This document shows, in pieces, positions 1 to 12,800 of a stretch of DNA of 64,000 nt. The notes under the pieces are model-generated. The model worked only from the letters and a program-made list of their open reading frames with translations. It was not told the DNA's origin and searched no databases. The position numbers were made by a program, and so were the translations under genes. The stretch lies in NCBI GenBank assembly GCA_034190875.2, contig CM067358.1, positions 57,055,613 through 57,119,612 on the forward strand. The letters are read 5' to 3'. The DNA is from Urechis unicinctus (taxonomy: Eukaryota > Annelida > Polychaeta > Xenopneusta > Urechidae). Each line of letters begins with the position of its first letter. Position 1 is the stretch's first letter.

Positions 1-117
1 TCCTGGCCGAAATTTGTGAGGGGTATATAAAGGTGACATCCTCCCTGCCGCAGTACCTCGCTTCTGAGCAGCAAAAAAGCCCCGATACCTGTTTACTCGT
101 CGTTTTTTTCCACATCC

Positions 118-245
118 CAAAAGGTCTCGCTGCGTATTCTGTGTTGGTTATCGCATGGTCACGTGGGTGATATGGGGAAAGACACTCGGACGCTCCGCGT
201 GTGATTCTCGGCGCGTCACACATGGACCATTCATTCATTGCATTG
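118..245 (+). repeat. dispersed repeat, short copy (partner at 18.1 kb)
   Basis: The stretch running from TATCGCATGGTCACGTGGGT (149) to the CACACATGGACCATTCATT segment recurs at 18,110-18,290. This copy lacks the internal segment that makes the 18.1-kb copy palindromic. The rest of 1-807 holds no coding region I can support. Confidence 0.7.
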
Positions 246-807
246 TGCATTTATGGCACTTATGTAAACGAACTACGATCTTATTTGATATTGTTTAATG
301 ACGTTATAAATTAATAAAAATATCCCTTGTTGCCCACTTACATTTGACCTGTTCGCACATTTAACTGAAATAAACTGTTTATTAAACCGATGGCGTAGAT
401 AGACTCACAGATAACGCTACACAATTAACGTGCCTCGGTTGTTGTTGAAACTTTATACATAGATCATTGATCAGCTGGCCGCAAACGTTCAACAAGTTAA
501 ACAACAGCCCACGGTACTAATCCATCGCAGCATAAGAAGGGCAAATTTGGAGAGGATGAAAAAGGTCAGAGAGCACTTTAGTTTAGTCTGCGTCCCAGAC
601 TCCAGGGGTTCCGCTACGCTTCTCGCCCTAGGCGAGACTATATAATATCAGTAACATGTAAACAGCGCCCGCAGCCATCAGGCTGGGGGACCTTGACTAA
701 CTTTAGTTACAACTGAAAAAGTAGGACCGGTATTAAATTTGATGGGCCGGTAGAATATAAAGAATACCGCCTGACCTGTGAATAATCTGGCTAATTTCGG
801 ACCCTGA

Positions 808-1879
<1,072 letters not shown>

Positions 1880-4800
1880 ATGAGTGGCTCACCTGTTCAC
1901 AAGAAGGCCAAATCCGACAAAACCGATTTGGAACACTTCGACGAACTTTTCCCTGTGTTGGTTGACGATTTGACAAAATATGGCCTCAAAGATGGAGAAA
2001 TCTCGGATGCTATGGAGTGGTTTAAAAAGGTGGGTCAACGCTATTGAAATATGTTACTGCACCAGCACTCACACAGTCACCCTGGTCACAGGCTTTGTAT
2101 TGATAGCCACATTAAATTTGGCTGTGCACTTGGCTTTATCCAGAGTAGGGGTGTGGTTTGGGACCTCGAAAACCCGCACCCATCGTACAAGGTGAAAATG
2201 GTAAAAAGCATACCTCGTCGTAGGCAAGGCACTCGCCCCTGGTGTTTTTATAATCTGATGCCACCTTATGGGGCAAGGGTCCGTATGGCAGAATCTTTTG
2301 GGTTATAAGCAAATTTGCTCCTTGTCGCAATGCAGACAAGGGACAGTTTAAAAAACATAGATTTTCATATCCATAAATGTCTTCCCATCAATCTTGCCTA
2401 GACTGCAACAACAGTCATACTCCTCAATCAACAGAATCAACGAAATCCAACACAATTTTATAATTGTTGTCCAACATGGCTACCGCGTGAATCGAAAACA
2501 TGAGCGATATCACAGCGAATCAACGAGAATTAACTCAATTATGTTGCATTGTGGGAGTCGGCCATGTTGAGTATTAGAACAAAGTTTCATGATGTGCCGT
2601 AATTTAGTGCTCAAACAGAACAATTAGACAAAACTGTAGTAATAGAAACAGTCCTCATGTCATTTTGTCATATAATCTTTCATTTTGTCACAAATTTTTT
2701 GACCTGGAGGGCTTTGGTAAGTTTTAAGCGAGTTCATCTGTCATTTTCACTTCGGAACCTCAGAAATTTCACAGGCGGCTCTTCGCCTCTACAGTGCGGA
2801 TGTGAGAGATTGAAAGTAGTAAATAGCACGGAGCTGTCAGAGGCAGAGTTTCTTTGCCTGACTCCGTCGTACAAGTACGAGGCCCAACAAAAGCAGTCAT
2901 ACATGCCGAGAGACTGAAAAACATACTCCCTTGCGCGGCTCATGCTTTCTACCTTTATACACATTAGTATATACCATTGAGTGCCCCCCACTGGGACCAG
3001 GTTGTCAGTTTGCAAATGAGTAAGCTGAAAAAATAAATTAATTAAATTAAATAAAAATAAATTATGCAAATTATTAAACTGACTTGCTTGCCAAGGTTCA
3101 TCTAGATTTTTCTAGATAGAAACTGATCTGTTTCACCCTCGACAAATGTTTAATGCTATTGTGTGGCTCTAGTCTTGGTCTGGAGCTATGGTACCAGAGT
3201 ACCTGTCCAAGGACCGATGTTAGAACCACTTCCCCTTAATAGTTGACTTGAACATGCTATGTCATTTGTATGCTTAAGGTACGAGGGACATGGCAAGTTC
3301 ACAGTTACAGTCAGATTCTAATACTCAATATATATATTCCAAGAGAGGCTGCCTAGCTAATCTCATGCATGTAACAATAAAACTAATAACATCGTTTGTA
3401 GCTTAAGCCCTGAGCATCTTGTATTTCAGGTAACATGTCAATGGATATGGTGTTTTCAGGTTTGTGAATATAACATTCCACATGGCAAGAAGAACCGTGG
3501 GTTGACAGTTGTCCATTCCTATCGTTACTTGGTTGGCGAGAATGCAACAGATGAAAACATGATGCTGGCAAATATATTGGGATGGTGCATAGAATTGGTA
3601 ACTTTCATTATTTGCCTCAATTCATGTGAACCAATTCAAGAAATATTCGTTAAAATTACATTAGAATCTTAACAGGCATTGGGTCTTAAACATTTTAATT
3701 TTACACCTCGTGGCTTTATCACGACAGATGAAGTACATTATGATATGTGGATCTCATTGTAATGCCTGTATAATTCATTGATGATCTGTACATTCTGTGC
3801 AGTTACAAGCCTACTTCCTGGTGGCTGATGATATAATGGATAGCTCTGTGACTCGCCGTGGACAGCCTTGCTGGTATAGAAAGGTATAGTTTGATAGATG
3901 TGCCAAGTGGTCATTCACATGTGTATTTTTAGATGTTTAGAGGTAATATGGCTAGGACTGACCAGTTTGGAACATGCTTCAAAGGACTCTACGTGTTGCA
4001 AAGTGTTTAGTTTGGCTGACAATTAATTTGGTATGCGTGTAAAGGGGTAAATTTCATTTGCCTAATATGGATTAATTTGTATGTCCCGAGTGGGGAAAAA
4101 GAGAAACTTGGGAGTGCATGTATCTATACATGTATGTGTTTGTGGGTGGTGATAGCAATATTTGTTTCAATCATAATCTTGACTCTCAGTAACACTTGTT
4201 AAAAATGTTTGCATTGCATTTAATAATTTGCATGATATGTTCCAGAAAGAAGTTGGCCTGATCGCCATTAATGATTCCTTCTACATAGAGAGTGCCATCT
4301 ACGTCGTGATGAAAAAATATTTCAAAAATTGTTCCTATTATGTTGACCTAATGGATTTATTCCATGAGGTTTGTGTAGCTTCATGATTGAATAATCTCTT
4401 CTTATTAAACCTTTAATATCACAAATGACCTGTGTAGTGTGATATAAGGTGAATCGATATATTGCAAGCTGATCCAAGATGATAGGTTGGCTTGGGTCAG
4501 ATTGTGATGTCACCTTGCTTTCTTTTGGATCATTTTGTTTATTTGGTAAGTGCATATTGGACTACAAGTATAAGTGCATTAAAGTCATGTTAGTCAACCC
4601 TCTCCCTGTTCACAGACTACGTTACAAACAGTGATTGGGCAGAACCTGGATTTGATCACTGCTCCCACTGACCACGTGGACTTTACTAACTACACCCTGG
4701 ACCGCTATAAGGCCATTGTCAAGTGGAAGACTGCATTCTACTCCTTTTATCTCCCGGTTGCCTGTGCTATGTATATGGTACTGACCTTTTGCTAATATAT

Positions 4801-5821
4801 GACATATGCTGTCACTTAATAGATTAAGCTGGGTATATTTGTCAAGCTTTGGATATTACACAACAATGTAACGTGATTCAACAATTGATGATGTGATGCA
4901 TGCTTTGTTTTGGCAGGCTGGGATCACTGATGAAGGAAGCCACCGAGATGCCAAAACAATACTGCTCAACATGGGAGAGTTCTTCCAAATACAGGTACCA
5001 ACAGAGTTACATACCTTCCCAAACATGCTTTATGGATTCAGCTAACCTACGACAGGATGTCCTGTATGTCATGGTGTGTTATAGTAATCGCTTGTCAATG
5101 TGTAGGACGACTACCTTGACTGCTTCGGGGATCCTGCTGTCACAGGCAAGATTGGAACTGACATTGAGGATAACAAGTGTGGATGGCTGGTGGTGCAGGC
5201 ATTGAGTCGGTGCACACCTGAACAGAGGAAAGTACTTGAGGTAGGTTCTGCAGGCTCTCATGTAGGTATGGAATGCCGCTAGATGTGTGGTGTAGTACAA
5301 CTGATCTCCTGATAACTTGCCTAACTGAGATTTCACCTGCTCACACAATGTCTCAGTGAATATATGTAAACATGAAACCTTTAGGCTGATAAGTGGATAT
5401 GACCCTAAGTTCATTTCTCCCTGTTACCACTCTGTTGGCTTCATTAAAAAATACATTGCAACACTCAGTTGGGTTGCCATTGAATGCTGAAAAACATGCC
5501 TTTTATGGGAATAACATAGTGTACCAGTCGCGGTTATCTTCCAAACACCATCGGGCTGCCATTAGTCACAATTCAAAGGTTCATAGGTGAAAGGTTAACA
5601 TGTGATTGGTTCTGTTTCAGTGCAACTATGCTCAGCACAACCCTGAGAAGGTGGCTACAGTCAAAGCTTTATACAATGAACTCAATATCATCCAAGTATA
5701 CAAAGACCATGAGACAGCCAGCTATGATGAATTAATTAAACTCATAGACAAACTAAGTGGATCCTTACCCAAGCAAATGTTTGTAGCTTTTGCAAATAAA
5801 ATATACAAACGTGATAAGTAG
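1880..5821 (+). CDS. FDPS: farnesyl diphosphate synthase, 8 exons
   Basis: Condenses isopentenyl diphosphate with dimethylallyl and then geranyl diphosphate to give farnesyl diphosphate, the branch point to sterols, dolichol, ubiquinone and prenylated proteins. Exons: 1880-2029, 3460-3597, 3803-3883, 4246-4368, 4616-4777, 4917-4994, 5106-5240, 5621-5821. All are phase 0 with GT-AG introns and give 355 aa, close to the 353 aa of the short human form. The first Asp-rich motif DDIMD is at residues 105-109, preceded by AYFLVA; aromatic residues at -5 and -4 fit a C15-specific enzyme. The second motif DDYLD is at 245-249. The C-terminus reads KIYKRDK, resembling the basic tail family members use in substrate closure. 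No N-terminal mitochondrial presequence is obvious, so a cytosolic or peroxisomal form is likely. It converges on ACSS3. The start is the first ATG in exon 1; an upstream non-coding exon is possible. Confidence 0.96.
2117..2283 (+). repeat. G/C-tract repeat family, copy A (FDPS intron 1)
   Basis: Starts GTGCACTTGGCTTTATCC and contains GGGACCTCGAAAACCCGCAC and CATACCTCGTCGTA. The same sequence order appears at 17.58-17.70 kb and, inverted, at 25.7-25.85 kb. The 2221-2270 part is the reverse complement of 17,456-17,507. Copy A lacks the terminal G tract. Confidence 0.75.
2745..2993 (+). repeat. G/C-tract repeat family, copy B (FDPS intron 1)
   Basis: Contains CCGTCGTACAAGTACGAGGC and CTGAAAAACATACTC, then CCTTTATACACATTAG, ending in GAGTGCCCCCC. 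This matches the right half and right terminus of copy D at 18.34-18.61 kb. The remainder of the 1.4-kb intron holds no gene. Confidence 0.7.
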
Positions 5822-6258
5822 GTAGATATTAATTAATTGCTGTTTTAGCAACATTCAGTAAGAATATGCTGCTAGTATCATCACTTGGCCACTATTTATA
5901 TTTTTCTGTAAGTGTCATTTTCATGAATTCCATCTGATGTTGTGGTCCAATGTGAGAAGAATTGCCAGTGAATATATGCCTGAATGCTAGTTATGAAATC
6001 AGCTGAATGAACAAATGTGTATTATTTATCGTACCTGGAGGAATGGCGAGTGTATAAGAGTTATGCTTCAGTATTTGGTGTTGAACCTAGAGCTTTCAGT
6101 AAGGGGTGAATCTATCAAATTATTACTCGAATGTGCATTGGTTTGTTTCTGTGGATGTTGTTTGAAGACTTATGATATTAAGTGATTTACATTCTTGTCA
6201 TTGTTACTTCAGATTTGTCATTATAGATATGGTCTATAGCAGTTGCTTGTGTCAGTGT

Positions 6259-6264
6259 AATAAA
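6259..6264 (+). terminator. candidate FDPS polyadenylation signal
   Basis: AATAAA 438 bp after the FDPS stop codon, the first canonical hexamer found downstream on the + strand. No transcript evidence was available. Confidence 0.45.
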
Positions 6265-9200
6265 TGATTAATTTATTTCACAAAGATACATGGAGTTCTA
6301 TGAGTTGTCTGTCAGAACATGGCAAAGGGTTGTATTCAATGCACCTTTGTATTAACTGTATCTTTAAAGCATCACTTGAGGTATGATGCTTGCTATTGAA
6401 GTTCAAGTAAGTACAGAAGTTTTTTTATAATTGTATTTGTGTTCAGAGAGGTTAGGCATTTTGAGACTACATGTGCACATGCCAAGAATGGAAGTGTGAT
6501 GAAAGGCAAAAGTGAAGTGAGCTTGCGCTGTTTATGTAGCTTATGCTTTTGCAGTATCAGGTGCTCGGAGGACTACCTTGTCTTCTGAAAGTTTCCAGTT
6601 TCTCTACTAGTGAGAAGGCGATATATATTTGAGATGAACGCCGATGAATACTAAAAGGATGAATGCTTTCAATATGTCACAGACACCTGATGTGTTTGGA
6701 AAACAGAAAGTTATTGAAGATAACTATGACTAGGAAATAACTGAGAGTTAGGTAGTTGAAAAGAAATGTGACTCAGCATTTGGTTTATGGAGTAAATAAA
6801 TGTGAGCGGACTGGGAATTCTTTAGCATGTGAAGTTTGTCATGCCTGAAGCTTGTTAACTGCCGTGGAAGCTTGAAGAAGGATTTATGTTGTGCTCGGCT
6901 GATATCGCAGGCGCAACGTTTGTTAATACACTTACAGTGAGAGACCAATCGAAGGATTGGGAAACTTGGTAAATGAATCTCATTGTCATCCTACTCTCAT
7001 TCATCTCCTCATTTATGATCTACTCATTATGTATAACAGCTACAATAATGAGTCAAGTACTGTTATCACCTTACTTTGTCATGCAAAATGTTATTCCCAC
7101 TGCCAAAGACACTTGGGGTAACAATCATTATAGTCTGCAGGGAGGAATTCCTGAATTCCATGCAGTCAGAAATAATCATACACTCATTGAAAGATATGAA
7201 CAAAATTCAATATTATTTTGACGAACAACTAGTCAATTTGCCAGTTAACTATACGTTATTTAAAGACGAAATCATAACGTTTATTTTTTTCAATAGTGCA
7301 GATTAAAAAATTAACCAAGACCTTGAATTATCGCACATTGTCCTGATTTCATATTTCACAGATCTTATTCTGATATGAGTGGTATGCGAGAGCATTTATA
7401 CCATTCCACAAGCTTTATTGAAAAAACATGAGATTCACAAATTTCTTATTTTAGGGTGCGACCTTGAAAATAAGCAGATAAGGTCTAACTCATCATCGAT
7501 GAACTCTTAAATCTAGACATAGATGATACGATGATCTACGATCTAGACGAGTCACACCTAGCTCTTTCGAACTAAGTTCGGGAGTGATGCATGCTTAAAC
7601 TGTTGGACCGACAAGGTGATAAATAGAACCTGACGTTGGTCTTTTGGGCTAATTCCATCGGGTTCATATCTAATAAGGTTTGTCGTTTTAAATTATAACT
7701 TTCCAAGTGAAGCAGAGCGGAGGGATCCACAGATCCATGTGACATGTACCTTCCAGCTGGCCTGATAATAATATTTGCTACCAAAAATTTATGAACGCAT
7801 GAAAAGACACCCAACCTCACAATCTAAGGATTCCCCAAGACACTATGGTCTGATATGTTCCCATCTCTACAATCCATATTCATAAATGAAAGGAACAGCA
7901 CAGATGCAAGTATTTATTGCTTTACAAATAACAAATTGCCTTCATTCTAAATGTAAATTGGTGCTATAAAAATAGATGGCATTCCAGTTTATTCACAGGT
8001 TGCAATGATGTAAGTAATAATAGTATATTTTTTCTTTGTGCATGTATTGCAATAGGATACAATAGTAATGTAGTAAGTTTCTACAACAACTTCCACAACT
8101 GAGGTTTATACACAATATATTCACATGAAAGTCTTGACACAAATTGTTGCTGCTAATATCTTCATTATTGCCATCTCTTATTGAATTCTCGAATGCCAAA
8201 TTCAGAGGTATTTGCTTTAAAGGCACTGGTTTGCATAAAATATATATGCTAATTTGCCAGTTTCGGGGGTTTTGTGCATCAGTATTTGTTATTTGTGCAA
8301 AGGACATAATGAGCAGACAAAATACATCTGACATAACAACAAGTACTTCCTATTAAATGTCAGTCATATTATGCTGTGTTAAGGTACACTGCCTCCCCAT
8401 CATATCTTGTAGGCAACAATATCATACTAACAGTACAAAGGCAACATAGAGAAATTAGAAGCAATCCTACATTCTTGATGGACAGGAACAATACAATGTT
8501 AATATGGCACAAAGTGAGAGAAACATTTCTCTTTTGCATGTGTAACAACTGGAAAAACAGCCACACAACAATGGAATGCATGTAGCCCTATCAGCGTTTG
8601 CACTCCAATCTTCCTTTACAAACAGGGACAAACTGTGGTTTCATATGAGCTTAGTACAATATCATATTCTGCTGTCTGACAATTGATAACCCAACATGCT
8701 TGGGTGGTCAAATAGATTCCTGGATACCCATATCTTTAGATAACAAGTTGGAGACATAGTTACCAAATGCTGACAATTATGCAATATCTCCCATGCAGAT
8801 ATATATTTAATCAATGAATGTATATTCATTGAACAAAAATAGCCATTATGGGTAGCATTAGTTTTGAGCAGTCCACTGTCAATCACAACTTGCATGGTGT
8901 GTTAGTTTCCTAGGCATGTATAGTACATTGTAGCAGATATGAGGCCATACAAGTTCTCACAACAACAAAAATTTCACAATACTAACTTAGCCACACAGCA
9001 ATGAAGTATCATTTTCAAGGCTTTTAGTGTTATTTAATGGACAAATAGCTTGAACTTGACAAAAATCTGAAAGGAAACTTGATTCCAAAATCATTGTATT
9101 ATTGAATTGACTGCAATGTGAAATAGGTGAGAATACAAGCTAAGGAACACATATGTGCCATTTCTGCAATCAATAAATGAGTTAATATTTTGCCAACCCC

Positions 9201-9820
9201 ATTGAATGGGACAAGGGCAGCACCCTAAATACTAATATGGATATGATGATTCTACACCCATGGAGAGTATTGCGAATCTCTGTAATTTAAGCTGCTATAG
9301 CATTCATATAAAGCCCTACTAAACATTATAAACCACTGCTTGGAACAAAGCACAGGGATTAATTACAAATGCCACCTTTTAACAAACCACCAAACTATCT
9401 TAACATTTAATAGATCCTTTACTGGACATGATGGTTCAGGAACAGATTCAAAGTATATCAATAGTTTGAATAGAATGCTAGATGGTCGAGTTAACTTAGT
9501 ATACTATAGTACCAACACTTTACAGCACTTCTTGATAGTCATGGCGACAAAATCACATGTAGTCGCACACAAATCTAGATTTTCCATGCATCCTCCCTCA
9601 CGATAAAATTCAACACTTATATCAACAAACAAAATCCAAACAGTTAAAAACCCCAAATAGGGTACAATATAAGCATTCATTACTAAAAAAATTCACCATA
9701 TGTAACATGTGTTTTATAATTCAGAAAACAGAAACACACACAGAATGTCAAAGTTAATTGCGAAATTACAAGGTCAGGGTCAACTGATCAGTTTAGTTGC
9801 CTCACAGGGAAGTAAGAAGT
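6265..9820. other. FDPS-ACSS3 convergent intergenic region
   Basis: AT-rich and without a supported gene. Part may be 3' UTR of ACSS3, which reads leftward. The nearest canonical AATAAA for that strand that I found is at 7,913-7,918 (TTTATT on the + strand), about 1.9 kb past the stop; variant signals occur nearer (for example TTTAAT at 9,406). Open frames of 60-113 codons here lack recognisable similarity and splice context. Confidence 0.5.
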
Positions 9821-12800
9821 TCATTTCACTTTGGGGTATCCATGATCTCGGAATGCCTGTTCTATAGCTGGGTACACTGAGGCATCTTCTATTGTCACAG
9901 GAATCTGCAGCAAAACATATGTAAATACACAGTTTGTGAGAACATTACAAGTGTGCATGTGAGAATTAAAAATGACACAAAATATTCTGACTTTTCACCT
10001 TGTACTCTTTGCCTGCAACAATAGCTCCAATTGTATTTCTTGCAACTTTGCCAGATCGGGTTTTAGGGAGTTTTTTGACAATGACAGCATCTTTGAAAGA
10101 TGCCACTGGTCCAACATGTTGCCTGACACTATTAATGATCTCTTTAATTACTATTTCCTCTGGTCTGTCAACACCTGGAAAGAGACGAGGATCATTCCCT
10201 TATAACTTAGTTAATAACTTGTAGAATTGTAGAAATTATAATCTTACCACAACAAATTGTTTACTGGTAGGAGACAGTTGATTTAAACTATTTGCTAAAA
10301 ACTTTCTTATCTGATGGCATGATTGAATACATGTGCTATAATATGCACCTTTCTGGAGTACCACTAGGCCAATGGGCACCTGTCCCTTCAGATCATCTGG
10401 CATTCCAACAACAGCGGATTCGGCCACATCTTCGTGTTCCAATATGGCCTGTAGACCAATCCACATTACACAAGAGTAAGTATCATTGAGTGAATAACCG
10501 CTATCACACCAGTCAGACACAGCAATAAGGAATCATTCAGTTTGATAGAGGACAGTTCACTGCATCAAGTAAAAGCTTTTGATCTGAGGATATTGTAAAT
10601 GATTCTGTGAGACTTGCTTCTTCGAGCTGCCCAGTAGAAAGCCGATGACCAGCCACGTTGATGACATCATCTGACCGCGCCATCACAGCTATGTTGCCAT
10701 TCTCATCCATATAACCAGCATCCATAGTGTCATAGTAACCCTGGCAAGACATCATCAAGGTGTATGATAGGATGTCACACTATTTGTGAAACAGATTCAT
10801 GTTTTGACAAATCACTGGCAACTTACAGGAAACCGAGAGAAATAAAGAGTTGAAAATCTTTCCGGGTTGTCAAAGAGTGTCGAAAAACAGGCAGGTGGTA
10901 AAGGTAGTCTGGAACACAATGCACGACAGCCAATAGTACAGGAAACAGGGCACTTCTGCTGCTGACGACAGTTGGTTCACACACCATAAAAATATCCAAA
11001 TGACATTACTGACACCAAGCATGGCTTACTTGGCTACGATGGCACCCAGCTCCTCTGGCTCACACTCTGTCATATCAGGGCGAATCACCTTCACTGAAGC
11101 CACACATGAGGCCATGGTGTCATCAAGACACAATCATAACACAGCAACCAGTGTTCTCATCTCTCATTTAAACGAAACCGATAAAGATATCAAGCTCACA
11201 GTTCCAGCCAGGGACTGGTTTCCCAGCAACGCCAGGTGGAGGATAAAGGTCGTTTCCAAGGCCAACACATGTTGCGCTTATAGCAGACCCAGTCTCTGGT
11301 AAAACAACAGCAACAATTCATAAAAATCCATTATTTAGGGTACAAACCTCAAATAGGAACCACAATGACAAAACAGGTGAATTTCAAGGAATGCCAAGGT
11401 TCACATACTTGGTACAAGATCAGGATAGATCATGACATATATGTCATAATCATAAAGTAATTATGACACAGTATTAAGACGTAATTGGGAGGACAATGAC
11501 ACATGAGTCATGACCACAATTATGAGGTAGTATCATGACACATCTGAGATAGTATCATGACACATCTGAGAAAGTATCATGGCACATCTGAGATAGTATC
11601 ATGACACATCTGAGATAGTATCATGACACATCTGAGAAAGTATCATGACACATCTGAGATAGTATCATGACACATCTGAGAAAGTATCATGGCACATCTG
11701 AGATAGTATCATGACACATCTGAGATAGCATCATGGCACATCTGATATATTATGTTTGGCAGCCATGTTTTCAATGTACCTGTCTGCCACCAGTTGTCAA
11801 GAACAGGTGTCTTGAACTGTTCCCGGATCCACTCCATCGTCTCATGGTCACAGTATTCTCCTGCTACATACATATACTTGAAACTGCAAGCACATCATAT
11901 ATTATTGGTTACTATGGAAACAAATGTGAAACCTGGTAGAGGTATCATCATGACACAACCTCAAACGTGAATCACAGAGGGTGTCAGATGATTAAGTCTG
12001 AACATCGCTGATCAGACACCTTGGTTTATGCTTGTATATAAAAAAGCCACTTTTATTAACCAAAATAACAGGGAAAGAAGAAAAACTCACTCCTTCATGG
12101 CATAGCCTTTTGCATATTCACCATCAGGATCCTGAATGTTATTCAAAATGTTATTAGAAAATGTCAAGGCAAATGACAAACTAGCATGGAGTTGATTCAT
12201 AGATAGTATAGAAGAATCCCTGCTGAAGACGTGAAAGAATCTAATATGGATGGATAAGTAACATATGGTTTTGTCCTGCTTGACTTAGCTCTGATACTGA
12301 CCTCTCTTCTCAGGGCTCGCATGGCAGTGGGAGCTACAAACATAGCTTTGACCTTGTGGTCGTTGATTATGCGGTAGTAGGTGCTGGGGTCAGGGGTCCC
12401 CACAGGCTTACCCTACGCACAGTTGTATATAGTACAAAATGAAGCCTTGGCATATTGGTAGGTTTTCCATTTGTTAAAAGTTAATTGTTAGAATTCATAT
12501 GTAATCATGAATAGATATAGATCAGTGTGGATTTGTTTTAATATGAATGAATTAGGAAGCACTTACTTCATATATGATGGAAGTGTTGCCATGCAACAGA
12601 GGTGCATATACAATGTATGAATGACCTACAATCCAGCCAAGATCAGATGCAGCAAACCAGGTCTAAACATCACAATTGATAAGATTCATCACTACTCAAC
12701 ATAACAACCATCAGAAAAGCAGACAACAACTGGCTTCAATTGTTGCTATGAACACCCCTGTATGGAGAGCATACTAACCTCTTTAGGGTCAAGGCCATAG

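Noticed and set aside
2051-2339. Overlapping ORFs in FDPS intron 1
   Set aside because: They coincide with repeat copy A and read on both strands.
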